A DNA stretch of 64,000 nucleotides from Vibrio pacinii DSM 19139. Lineage in GTDB: Bacteria > Pseudomonadota > Gammaproteobacteria > Enterobacterales > Vibrionaceae. Below are positions 38,342 to 45,991 of the stretch, in pieces. The notes below the pieces were generated by a model. That model made no database searches. It had not been told where the DNA came from and worked only from the letters and a program-made list of their open reading frames with translations. Numbering within the stretch: position 1 is the first letter of the stretch; every line of letters begins with the position of its first letter. The translations under genes and the position numbers were made by a program. The stretch covers positions 124,001 through 188,000 of the forward strand of contig NZ_JONH01000002.1 in NCBI RefSeq assembly GCF_000711795.1, in the 5' to 3' direction.

Positions 38342-38367
38342 GGTTACTAAAAGTTAACTAATTGCAC
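38342..38367 (-). promoter_or_regulatory. Putative HxlR operator, copy B
   Basis: Read on the plus strand: GGTTACTAAAAGTTAAC then TAATTGCAC; the reverse complement matches the other copies (GTGCAATTAGTTAACTTTT then AGTAACC). It lies 87 bp before the mdaB-like start, a typical promoter distance. Confidence 0.6.
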
Positions 38368-38454
38368 TAAAAATGTAGGTAACCATAATAAACCGCAAGA
38401 CAGCGAAATCATTGTTCGCTTTGTAAAACAGTCAAATATTGAAGGGTTAATATC

Positions 38455-39039
38455 ATGAGTAACGTTCTAATCATTAATGCACACGAACCATCTCCATTTT
38501 CTGAAGGCAAACTCAATGCGGCTTTAGTTGATAAAGCGCGTACCCGGTTGGAATCAAAGGACCACGAAGTTCGCGTAGTGACAATGCAAGATGACATCGT
38601 AGTTGACGAGCAACTAGCGAACTTTGAGTGGGCAGACCGAGTGATCCTTCAGTCACCTGTCAACTGGATGACCATCCCATGGTCTTTCAAGAAATACATG
38701 GATGATGTCTTCACAGCTGGGATGGGTGGTGCGCTATGTGCCTTTGATGGCAGAACCCCGGAAGAGCCAAAGAAAAATTATGGAACAGGCGGCACTCGTA
38801 CCAATACAAAATACATGCTGTCTTTCACATTCAATGCACCAGAAGAGTCATTTAATGATGATAGCGAATACCTGTTCCAAGGTCGTAGTGTGGATGACTT
38901 GATGTTCCACATGCACGCAAACTTCCGCTTCTTTGGTATGTCTGCACTGCCAACCTTTGCTTGCTACGACGTTATGAAAAACGGTGACATCGAAAGTGAT
39001 TTCGCTCGCTTTGAAGCGCACCTAGACGCACACTTCTAA
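38455..39039 (+). CDS. MdaB-like NAD(P)H:quinone oxidoreductase
   Basis: A 194-residue flavodoxin-fold FAD/FMN protein predicted to reduce quinones by two electrons. Landmarks: [25 protein letters not shown] (phosphate-binding loop), [27 protein letters not shown] and the [20 protein letters not shown] ending typical of MdaB/modulator-of-drug-activity proteins. First gene of a cluster with an AhpD-like, a DsbA-like and a peroxiredoxin gene, and preceded by two putative HxlR operators, as in quinone/electrophile detoxification clusters. A GAAGGG ribosome site precedes the ATG. Confidence 0.88.
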   Translation: MSNVLIINAHEPSPFSEGKLNAALVDKARTRLESKDHEVRVVTMQDDIVVDEQLANFEWADRVILQSPVNWMTIPWSFKKYMDDVFTAGMGGALCAFDGRTPEEPKKNYGTGGTRTNTKYMLSFTFNAPEESFNDDSEYLFQGRSVDDLMFHMHANFRFFGMSALPTFACYDVMKNGDIESDFARFEAHLDAHF

Positions 39040-39049
39040 GGAGTTAGTC

Positions 39050-39616
39050 ATGAGCACTGAATTTACTTACTACAATGCAGAAACGGCCCAAGAAGCGTCT
39101 AAAGCACTAGTAACTCAGTCAATAAAAGGCTTCGGTATGCTGCCAAACCTGCACGCGGTTCTTGCTGAAGCCCCGGCAACCTACGAAGCATACAACTCGG
39201 TCTTTGACCTGTTCATGAAAAACACAACGTTCAGTCCATTGGAGCAACAAGTGGTCTTTATGACCGCTAACTTTGAAAATAACTGTCACTACTGTATTCC
39301 TGGTCATACATGGATGATGAAGGCGGACAAAATGCCAGATGAGGTGATTGAAGCATTACGTGAAGGTACCGCCATCCCTGATGCGAAGCTGCAAATACTG
39401 CATGATTTTACCAAAGCACTGCTTGATAACCGTGGCCATATCGGTGATGAAAAACTGCAAGCATTCCTAGACGCTGGTTTTACCAAACGTCAAGCGCTGG
39501 AAGTGCTGACTGGCTTGTCTGCTAAGCTTATCTCAAACTACACTAATGCACTGGCACATACTGAAACCGATGCGTCATTCCAGAAGTTTGCGTGGACGCA
39601 TCCTAGCGAGCGTTAA
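39050..39616 (+). CDS. AhpD-like carboxymuconolactone decarboxylase-family protein
   Basis: A 188-residue all-helical protein of the carboxymuconolactone decarboxylase/AhpD superfamily. The redox motif C-HY-C sits in FENNCHYCIPGHTWM, followed by a conserved His, as in AhpD-type peroxidase partners. It follows the mdaB-like gene by 10 nt behind AAGGAGTTAGTC, so the two are cotranscribed. A likely peroxidase or disulfide reductase activity is inferred from the CxxC and the neighbours. Confidence 0.88.
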   Translation: MSTEFTYYNAETAQEASKALVTQSIKGFGMLPNLHAVLAEAPATYEAYNSVFDLFMKNTTFSPLEQQVVFMTANFENNCHYCIPGHTWMMKADKMPDEVIEALREGTAIPDAKLQILHDFTKALLDNRGHIGDEKLQAFLDAGFTKRQALEVLTGLSAKLISNYTNALAHTETDASFQKFAWTHPSER

Positions 39617-39645
39617 ACTCAGTCAAGAACAAGCAAACACAACTT

Positions 39646-39678
39646 AAAGCACTGTTTGCCGCGTGAGCACAGTGCTTT
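39646..39678 (+). promoter_or_regulatory. Intercistronic hairpin in the redox cluster
   Basis: AAAGCACTG and CAGTGCTTT form a perfect 9-bp stem around a 15-nt loop, without a U-tract, between the AhpD-like and FrnE-like genes. It may stabilise or attenuate the transcript. Confidence 0.5.
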
Positions 39679-39693
39679 GAGTAGGGGCCCCAT

Positions 39694-40350
39694 ATGAATA
39701 ATACAATTAAGCTCGATATTATTAGTGATGTTGTCTGCCCATGGTGCATCATCGGATACAACCATTTAACCGAGTCGATCAAACAACTCGGCATTGAAGA
39801 TCGCATCGAGATCGAGTGGCAGCCTTTTGAATTGAACCCGGATATGCCTGCTGAAGGTGAAAACCTTCGAGATCACGTTGCTCGTAAATATGGCAGTACC
39901 GCAGAGGAAAGTAACAACGCGCGCATTCGTATCGCCAGCATTGGCGCTGAACATGGCTTCAAGTTTAACTACTTTGATGACATGAAGATGGTGAATACGT
40001 TTGACGCACACCTTTTGCTCGATTACGCCAAAATCTTGGGCAAGCAGACTGAGCTAAAGATACGTTTATTTACCGCATTTTTCAGTGAACAGAAAGACGT
40101 CTCTGACCGTGAGATTCTAAAGCAAGAGCTCATCTCTGTAGGCCTAGACCCTGAAGAAGGAATGCGCTGGCTAGATGATGTGCAGCGACGAAGCTCAATT
40201 CGTAGCACAGAGCAGCAGTGGCAAAATATGGGCGTATCGAGTGTGCCAACGGTGATTTTCAACAGAGAACATGCTGTTTCTGGTGCACATCCAGTGGAAG
40301 GTTACAAACAGATCTTAACTGAGTTAATGGCTCAGACGAATCAAAGCTAA
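39694..40350 (+). CDS. FrnE-like DsbA-family oxidoreductase
   Basis: A 218-residue cytoplasmic thioredoxin-fold protein with the inserted helical DsbA domain. The active site is CPWC in DIISDVVCPWCIIGYNHL; the cis-proline loop is in GVSSVPTVIFN. There is no signal peptide, so unlike periplasmic DsbA it is a cytosolic FrnE/2-hydroxychromene-isomerase-like thiol protein. Third gene of the redox cluster, 77 nt after the AhpD-like gene. Confidence 0.9.
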   Translation: MNNTIKLDIISDVVCPWCIIGYNHLTESIKQLGIEDRIEIEWQPFELNPDMPAEGENLRDHVARKYGSTAEESNNARIRIASIGAEHGFKFNYFDDMKMVNTFDAHLLLDYAKILGKQTELKIRLFTAFFSEQKDVSDREILKQELISVGLDPEEGMRWLDDVQRRSSIRSTEQQWQNMGVSSVPTVIFNREHAVSGAHPVEGYKQILTELMAQTNQS

Positions 40351-40375
40351 GTTACTAAAAGTATACTATTTGCAA
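40350..40375 (-). promoter_or_regulatory. Putative HxlR operator, copy C
   Basis: AGTTACTAAAAGTATAC followed by TATTTGCAA: the most palindromic copy (GTTAC...GTATAC...GCAAC). It begins at the last base of the FrnE-like gene and ends 61 bp before the peroxiredoxin start, so this gene may have its own regulated promoter. Confidence 0.6.
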
Positions 40376-40436
40376 CTTGTTTTTTAGTGTCTTATCTTTT
40401 TTCTAATTAGTTGTGACTTCAATCCTAGGAGCTGAG

Positions 40437-40976
40437 ATGACATACTCACAAAAACTCAAAGCGGGTGACGCTTTTCCTACATTAGAGGCAACAAAGCTGG
40501 ATGGAACGAAAGTCAAGCTAGGCCAATCTATAGGTGATGCAACATGGCAAGCGGTGTTTGTCTATCGTGGTAAACATTGTCCACTTTGCACCAAATACCT
40601 CCATGAAATAGAGACGTATAAACAAGCCTTTAATGAGGCGGGCGTCGATATTCTGGCTGTCTCTGCTGACTCGAAACAACAATTGGAGCAACACCTAGAA
40701 AAGCTCGATGTCAGTTTTCCAATCGCCTATGGTCTTACTGAGCAACAAATGAAGACTCTAGGGCTTTATATATCGCTACCACGCTCCGAAGCCGAAACCG
40801 ACCATAACTTTGCAGAACCGGGGTTGTTTGTCGTCAATGAACACGGCAACTTACACGTGGTTGATCTATCCAATAACCCGTTTGTCAGACCAGAGCTTGG
40901 AGCACTGACCCGAGGTTTAGCATGGATTCGTAACCCAGAGAACCACTACCCCATCCGTGGCACTCTAGACTACTGA
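40437..40976 (+). CDS. Peroxiredoxin-like (AhpC/TSA family) protein
   Basis: A 179-residue thioredoxin-fold protein beginning MTYSQKLKAGDAFPTLEATKLDG. The peroxidatic-type site is HCPLC in VFVYRGKHCPLCTKYLHEIE, giving a CxxC rather than the TPxxTxxC of typical 2-Cys peroxiredoxins, so it belongs to the 'redoxin/AhpC-TSA' group. I chose the ATG at 40437 because AGGAGCTGAG precedes it; a frame to 40413 lacks a ribosome site. Last plus-strand gene of the redox cluster; a hairpin terminator follows. Confidence 0.86.
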   Translation: MTYSQKLKAGDAFPTLEATKLDGTKVKLGQSIGDATWQAVFVYRGKHCPLCTKYLHEIETYKQAFNEAGVDILAVSADSKQQLEQHLEKLDVSFPIAYGLTEQQMKTLGLYISLPRSEAETDHNFAEPGLFVVNEHGNLHVVDLSNNPFVRPELGALTRGLAWIRNPENHYPIRGTLDY

Positions 40977-40992
40977 ACCTCCAGTTCTAAAG

Positions 40993-41023
40993 ACAACAAG
41001 GTAACCGTGTTGGTTGCCTTGTT
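40993..41023. terminator. Terminator between peroxiredoxin and HxlR genes
   Basis: ACAAGGTAACC and GGTTGCCTTGT form an 11-bp stem with one wobble around a short loop, followed by TTCG, between convergent genes. Confidence 0.72.
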
Positions 41024-41058
41024 TCGTTACAGATAGGTATTGATCAATGTTGCTCACG

Positions 41059-41424
41059 CTATTTAAGCTGCACGTTGTTGTTTTCAGACCATTTTCTCAA
41101 CTCATCGAGAATTGTTAACGCACTGTGTCCAAACTCGGTGAGTTCATAACTGACTGCCAGTGGTTTTTCATTAAGTACACGACGTATTACCATGTTTTCA
41201 CTTTCTAGTTCTTTTAGACGCTGGTCGACCATCTTCTTACTTGCACCGCCCAACATTCTTGAAAGGTCATTGAATCTCACTGGACCATCTTTCAGGTGGT
41301 AGATAATTGAGCCCTTCCATTTTGAACCTAAAATCCTCATACCTTTTTCTATCGCACAAGGCTCGTTACAGGCATCAACAACGCTCTTGCGCCCTTTTTG
41401 GTCAACTTCAACTTTTGCTTTCAT
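41059..41424 (-). CDS. HxlR-family transcriptional regulator
   Basis: A 121-residue winged-helix regulator. The family pattern is clear: CNEPCAIEKGMRILGSKWKGSIIYHLKDGPVRFNDLSRML (recognition region), MVDQRLKELESENMVIRRV (wing), SYELTEFGHSALTILDELRKWSE. Two Cys (CNEPC) near residue 20 precede the winged helix, and redox-sensing HxlR proteins such as YodB/HypR use N-terminal cysteines. Convergent with the redox cluster; four shared near-palindromes near these genes suggest it regulates them and itself. Effector unknown. Confidence 0.9.
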   Translation of the reverse strand: MKAKVEVDQKGRKSVVDACNEPCAIEKGMRILGSKWKGSIIYHLKDGPVRFNDLSRMLGGASKKMVDQRLKELESENMVIRRVLNEKPLAVSYELTEFGHSALTILDELRKWSENNNVQLK

Positions 41425-41491
41425 ACAGCCTCGCCAATTAGGAAACTAGGTCGCTTCGGTTTCACTTAGTGTCTGAACCACAGCTATTTGA

Positions 41492-41623
41492 TTTACTTTC
41501 TATGTCATAGTAGCACTACATATCAGTTGGATTGAATTTACCGAAGACGGTCACTGTGCGTGGTCACTGCACGAGCTGAACCTACCGCTTTATCCATCAG
41601 ATAAGATCACGCTTACCTTCTGA
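41492..41623 (+). pseudogene. Possible C-terminal gene remnant
   Basis: A start-less frame of 43 codons ending in TGA reads ...HISWIEFTEDGHCAW, then SLHELNLPLYPSDKITLTF. Its composition looks like a genuine protein end, but upstream is a stop and no partner sequence is visible. I do not recognise the family; it may be chance. Confidence 0.2.
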
Positions 41624-41758
41624 GAAAGGCGATGACTTGCAGTCATTGCTGATAAGTATGTTACTCATAGTTAATTACACAGCAAAAATAGATTACATAC
41701 ACAAGTGACCTCTGCGCCATTAAGACTTTGCGGTATATATTAGTTACCTGAAGGTCGA

Positions 41759-41784
41759 TTGCAATTAGTATACTTTTTGTAACC
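41759..41784 (+). promoter_or_regulatory. Putative HxlR operator, copy D
   Basis: TTGCAATT then AGTATACTTTTTGTAACC: same orientation as copy A and very close to the reverse complement of copy C. It is 335 bp upstream of the HxlR start, farther than usual for an autoregulatory site. Confidence 0.5.
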
Positions 41785-41955
41785 TAGTTAAAATAAACTG
41801 AATCAACTAACGTGAAAGTCTACATAAATAGGTTGTACTATTAGTTTTTCTTCAGCCAATTCGACTAACTTTTCTCGACACAATGCATGGCTATAACTCA
41901 TTTTGGGGCAACGTCATGTTACCCCATTTATGCTCCGCTAGACATTCTAGGCAAG

Positions 41956-43524
41956 TTACATGGTGACTTGTATCTGGACTCCTGATTCACAAGCAAAATC
42001 ATGATCATGGCTTACGAGAATAAAACCACCGCGATAATCACATAGAGCCTGTGCCAGCATTATTTTCGAGTCTAGGTCGAGATGGTTATCTGGCTCATCG
42101 AGTAGTAACAAAGGTTGCTCAGGCTGATGACTGACAATAAGCATGGCTAACTTCATCTTCTCCCCGCCGCTAAGCATGCTGCCAAGACGAAATACACTGT
42201 CACGACGAAAACCAATACCTGCGAGTAATGTTCTGGCATCACTCTCTTTGATACCGCGGCACTGTTGTATCAAGTTATCTAGTATCGATAATTTCGCTCG
42301 AATGACACCAAAATTCTGGTCAAGATAATACAATGGCGTATTCAGTTGCAGCTCCCCTTGCTGAAGCGAAATCTCTCCCAATAGTGTTTTCAGCAGGGTT
42401 GATTTACCACTACCATTGTTACCTGTGAGATGTATCTTATCATTGGCATATACTTGCAGTGAGATAGGCTTAGTAGGACCAAAAGGCAATACAGCTTCAA
42501 ACATTGAAATCACTTTGCGTAAGCGGCTTGGGTTGTGTTCCAAGTGAAGCTTTTGTCCTTTCAGTTGTTCTTTTCTTGTCTTCAATAACTGCTCTTTATC
42601 AAGTAAGTGAGCTTGACGACGTTGCTCGTTTTTATTGCGATTAGAAGCGCGAGCGGTCGCTTTATCTTTTTTGCCATCAAGTAGGATTTTGGGCTGACTC
42701 CCCTCTTTGCGTAATTTAATGCCTTGTGCGGCTCTCTGATCGGCCTTTTCACGGTTTCTCTGAGCTTGCATTTCCAACTTTTTCCTCTGCTTATCTACGC
42801 TGGCAAGTTGTCGATCTACTGCTTGTAACTCGGTACGTTTTTGTTCGGTATAGAAATCGTAACTCCCACCAAACACTTGTAACCCAAGTCCAGAAAGCTC
42901 CCAAATTTCTTCCATTTCACGCAGTAACACTCGGTCATGGCTAATAAGTAAAATCGCACCTTTGAACGCTCGCATTGATTCAAGTAACCACTGCCTTGCA
43001 TCAACATCAAGATGATTGGAGGGCTCATCTAAAATCAGTAACTCAACCTCACTCTCAAACAACTGCCACAGTTGTAATCGCGCTAATTGTCCACCACTGA
43101 GTTGAGTGCAAGGAAAATCTGCATCTGGTGGTAAGCCGATCTCTTCAAGTTGCTGAGTAAGTAATATCGGCAAACCCCATTGCTCGCCGATTACATCAAA
43201 CCAATGCTGTGAACAATCACCTGATTCAACCTGCTTTATCGCTTCAAGCACTTGCTCTTTACCCAAGAACTGGGCAATAGAAAGTTCGCCAGATAACAAC
43301 TGAGATGGTTGCTGGCGATATACCGAGAATGAATTAGGTAACGTGACAGTTCCACTCGATGGCGTTTTTTCACCACTTAAAATCGCCGCAAATATCGATT
43401 TACCAACACCATTGCGACCAACCAGTCCAATACGATTCTTAATCATGGAACATGATAATTGTTGAAACAGGATCTCGCCGTTATCAAATTGATGACTAAT
43501 ATTGTGGGCCTGTAATACTGGCAT
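41956..43524 (-). CDS. ABC-F family ATPase
   Basis: A 522-residue soluble protein with two ABC domains and no membrane segment: a ribosome-associated ABC-F protein. Domain 1 has Walker A GRNGVGKS, signature LSGGQLARLQLW and DEPSNHLD; domain 2 has GNNGSGKST, LSGGEKMKLAM and DEPDNHLD. A highly charged linker (about 235-335) joins them. ABC-F proteins act on stalled ribosomes or give antibiotic protection; which applies here cannot be told. The ATG at 43524 follows CAGGAGGCAAAGT; a start 9 codons upstream is less likely. Monocistronic. No antibiotic-resistance context is visible. Confidence 0.9.
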   Translation of the reverse strand: MPVLQAHNISHQFDNGEILFQQLSCSMIKNRIGLVGRNGVGKSIFAAILSGEKTPSSGTVTLPNSFSVYRQQPSQLLSGELSIAQFLGKEQVLEAIKQVESGDCSQHWFDVIGEQWGLPILLTQQLEEIGLPPDADFPCTQLSGGQLARLQLWQLFESEVELLILDEPSNHLDVDARQWLLESMRAFKGAILLISHDRVLLREMEEIWELSGLGLQVFGGSYDFYTEQKRTELQAVDRQLASVDKQRKKLEMQAQRNREKADQRAAQGIKLRKEGSQPKILLDGKKDKATARASNRNKNEQRRQAHLLDKEQLLKTRKEQLKGQKLHLEHNPSRLRKVISMFEAVLPFGPTKPISLQVYANDKIHLTGNNGSGKSTLLKTLLGEISLQQGELQLNTPLYYLDQNFGVIRAKLSILDNLIQQCRGIKESDARTLLAGIGFRRDSVFRLGSMLSGGEKMKLAMLIVSHQPEQPLLLLDEPDNHLDLDSKIMLAQALCDYRGGFILVSHDHDFACESGVQIQVTM

Positions 43525-44010
43525 ACTTTGCCTCCTGTATGACAGGGACAACAGCCGCAGCTAGACAGTTAACAAAGATGAAATCAATGCAAATACGCAC
43601 GCTTATCTGAGCGATTAAAGTAACCAAAATGTACTTGTAAAGAAATATCGGAGAGTGAGCTACGCCTACTAACCCTGTAAGTCCAAAAAAATGAAAAATG
43701 GATGACAGGCTTAGTTGTTCATGTTGGCGTAATCTCCTGAAGAAGTGATAGGCAAATACTAGTTTATTCATTCTCGTATAGTCAAGATTCACAGTACTAC
43801 TAGCAACTAGTCTGCGGATAATTTTGATTAGAGAATGCTTGTTTTAATAGCTTGCTAGTACAAGATTATTTTATGACCTGATGACCTTGATTGATGCGTC
43901 ACAGGAATTGCATGTGTATGAGTGGCGAGGCACTGAAGAATGTACAAGCCTAGACAGTGCCTAGGCTTAAACTGATATTAGAGCTAAATACCATTATATA
44001 ATTATCTAAC
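43525..44010. other. Gene-free region between the ABC-F gene and the unrecognised gene
   Basis: 486 bp. It holds the ABC-F promoter side and the 3' side of the next minus-strand gene. No convincing gene, terminator or repeat was found in it. Confidence 0.6.
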
Positions 44011-44682
44011 TTAATTTAAGCTATCAATAAGAACAGTCTCGTGAGCAGCACATGCGCCGAGAATGTTACCAAGATAGTAGCCTATCGTTAGTTGCTCGCC
44101 AGCGTACAGGCTATCTACCTCAAACTCGCAATAGCCCGCATATTGACTTAATTCCATTCTATGGAATCCAGCCGGTGCGATCTCGTTACCAGTGATATCA
44201 TATAAGCATAATGTATCGCCATTAACCTTGGGATTCATTCCCTCGAGAAGGCTGTACTGAACTTTTAATTTAAAGCCCGTTTGTGTTTGACTAATAGGCT
44301 CGACCAAAGACATAGAACAGTTTAAAGGAGCAACCACCGATCCATGGTTTAAGTGGTTGTAAGAACAAATCGTACGCTCAGGATCACTTCCGACACAAAG
44401 TGCAACAGTGTATTCACCTGATAGGAAGTTGCAGCTTGGAACTTCCACCTCAATGTGGCCCTCAAGTGACGCAACAACATTATGCTGAGTATAAATAGGA
44501 GCACGTCCAACAGGACTGGTTAGACCACCAAATACCGCAATCGAATAATTTTTGAAAGTGACACCTTCCAACGTTTTAGTTACTGAAGTGGCATAGTTGA
44601 TACTTAATTTACTTGGTGAAGACTTGTTGATCTCAATATTGTTGATACGACTTGATACCTGATTAACTACACTAAAGCTCAT
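44011..44682 (-). CDS. Unrecognised 223-residue protein
   Basis: I do not recognise this protein. It has no signal peptide, membrane segment or known motif. It looks mostly beta-stranded in two halves of about 110 residues (roughly 1-115 and 120-223); both halves share an alternating hydrophobic pattern with '...GEYTVALCVGSDPERTIC' in the first and '...GEQLTIGYYLGNILGACA' in the second, suggesting a duplicated Ig-like or jelly-roll domain. The start (MSFSVVNQVSSR) lacks a strong Shine-Dalgarno but a GGGAAATATT lies upstream. Flanked by AT-rich spacers, monocistronic. Confidence 0.65.
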   Translation of the reverse strand: MSFSVVNQVSSRINNIEINKSSPSKLSINYATSVTKTLEGVTFKNYSIAVFGGLTSPVGRAPIYTQHNVVASLEGHIEVEVPSCNFLSGEYTVALCVGSDPERTICSYNHLNHGSVVAPLNCSMSLVEPISQTQTGFKLKVQYSLLEGMNPKVNGDTLCLYDITGNEIAPAGFHRMELSQYAGYCEFEVDSLYAGEQLTIGYYLGNILGACAAHETVLIDSLN

Positions 44683-44904
44683 AATATTTCCCTTTACAAT
44701 GTGATTAGAAGCGGTGCTGTCTTACACTCGCAATATGAATATAGGTTCATATTTTGGAGCCACAAATAAATTTCACGTTGAATAAGAACTATCCAACACG
44801 ATTGCGATCGTTTCCGCACAATGCAGGGTTTATAATGAGTATGAGATGAATACCAATTGCTCTACTGTCGCTAGCACTGATTGAGCGCAAAAGGGTTTCG
44901 ACAT

Positions 44905-44937
44905 AAAAAGGGAGCTGACTTTCGCCAGCTCCCTTAA
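44905..44937. terminator. Terminator downstream of the VOC gene
   Basis: AAGGGAGCTG and CAGCTCCCTT form a perfect 10-bp stem around an 8-nt loop. Read on the minus strand it is followed by U-rich UUUAUGU, placing it after the VOC gene. Confidence 0.8.
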
Positions 44938-44953
44938 TTCAACGCTTGGTTGC

Positions 44954-45439
44954 TTATTCGTACTCAGAAGCGTACGTCTCTTCGTAAGTATGCGAGTAAA
45001 GCTCAAACAGGTTGCCGAACGGGTCTTCTAGGTAAACCATTTTCTGCGGCTTACTGTCATCTTCAGGGTGGTAGCGCATAATATCCATGCGCACTTTACC
45101 GCCGAACTGCTCTGTTTTCGCCATCACACCTTCAAAGTCGTCAGTTTCTAAACAGAAGTGGAAAATGCCCAGACGTTTAAAGTCAACTTCATGGCGCTCT
45201 GCACGATCTTTCATCTCAAACAACTCGACACCAATGCCATCGGTTGTCACAAGATGGGCAATGTTAAAGCCTTTGAAGCCTTCACCAAAGACCGCAATAC
45301 ACATTCTACCGATCGCCGATTCGCGCTCTTCAACCACCTTAGTGTTACCCATGACGACTTTCAAACCGAGCACCTGAGTGTAAAACTCAACGGCTTTGTC
45401 CATATCACCAACTAAGATACCAATATGATTCATTTTCAT
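44954..45439 (-). CDS. VOC-family (glyoxalase/dioxygenase fold) protein
   Basis: A 161-residue vicinal-oxygen-chelate protein: MNHIGILVGDMDKAVEFYTQVLGLKV is the first beta-alpha-beta-beta-beta unit with a metal-binding His, and LGIFHFCLETDDFEGVM plus YLEDPFGNLFELYSH supplies the second unit and further ligands (H, E). This fits lactoylglutathione lyase or extradiol-dioxygenase relatives, but the exact reaction is not known. Monocistronic, with a 25-bp palindrome about 100 bp upstream of its start. Confidence 0.85.
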   Translation of the reverse strand: MKMNHIGILVGDMDKAVEFYTQVLGLKVVMGNTKVVEERESAIGRMCIAVFGEGFKGFNIAHLVTTDGIGVELFEMKDRAERHEVDFKRLGIFHFCLETDDFEGVMAKTEQFGGKVRMDIMRYHPEDDSKPQKMVYLEDPFGNLFELYSHTYEETYASEYE

Positions 45440-45537
45440 AATACACTCCTAAAAATTCAGTTTTTGCTGCAATGCTTGTTTCGATGAGGAGAGTATAAGT
45501 AGTCCAGATAATTAAATAAAATTATTGATTATTATTA

Positions 45538-45562
45538 ATTTGATAATATTAAATTATCAAAT
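45538..45562. promoter_or_regulatory. 25-bp AT-rich palindrome upstream of the VOC gene
   Basis: ATTTGATAAT and ATTATCAAAT are perfect 10-bp arms around ATTAA. It lies 98 bp upstream of the VOC start in a very AT-rich tract and about 175 bp before the FMN riboswitch. It is probably a regulator-binding site; the regulator is unknown. Confidence 0.55.
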
Positions 45563-45740
45563 AACACTCTGTTAATTACATTCAGGTGATTGTCTTTATT
45601 GGTTTCAACTCATGCTGGCCAGTTTTACATCCACCGATGCATATTGATTACTGAATGTGTGAGTCACCCTGTCAGCGAGTTATTGATTTTCCTCTCAAAG
45701 CCGATAAAATCAGACGGCTTTATTAGCAAACGTTTAATTT

Positions 45741-45882
45741 ATTCTCAGGGCGGGGCGCAATTCCCCACCGGCGGTATTCCCCACCAACATATAGGGGTGA
45801 GCCCGCGAGCGCTCGATTCGTCGAGGTCAGCAGATCTGGTGCAAACCCAGAGCCGACGGTTATAGTCCGGATGAGAGAGAAT
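45741..45882 (+). promoter_or_regulatory. FMN riboswitch (RFN element)
   Basis: The RFN consensus is complete: CAGGGCGGGGCGCAATTCC, CCACCGGCGGTA, the CCC...GGGGTGAGCCCGCGAGCG arm, then GTCAGCAGATCTGGTG, CCAGAGCCGACGGTTA and TAGTCCGGATGAGAGAG. P1 is closed by ATTCTC/GAGAAT. It senses FMN and represses the downstream ribB when flavin is plentiful. Two hairpins (about 45888-45918 and 45930-45948) in the spacer to ribB are the likely expression platform. Confidence 0.97.
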
Positions 45883-45991
45883 GAAAACACACCATCACGC
45901 CCTGCGTGCCGTGGTGTATTTCGTTTTGGCTGGGGTTATCTACCCCAGTGCTCATGTATGCCCTGGTTCTGGTGATATTTAGGAGTTAACC

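Larger units (their letters stand above)
37681..38454. other. Long gene-free region upstream of the redox cluster
   Basis: 774 bp with no credible coding frame. It holds a compound palindrome, TGGCCA-GC-CTACATGTAG-T-TGGCCA (38017-38041), and two copies of the putative HxlR operator (38225-38250, 38342-38367) near the mdaB-like gene. Its length and lack of genes suggest a decayed or exchanged segment, but no insertion-sequence ends could be established. Confidence 0.5.
41425..41955. other. Gene-free region upstream of the HxlR gene
   Basis: 531 bp between the HxlR gene and the ABC-F stop. It contains putative HxlR operator copy D (41759-41784), a hairpin GGGGCAAC/GTTACCCC (about 41905-41927, one mismatch) that could end the ABC-F message, and an open stretch (41492-41623, plus) whose translation looks protein-like but has no start. 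Confidence 0.5.
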
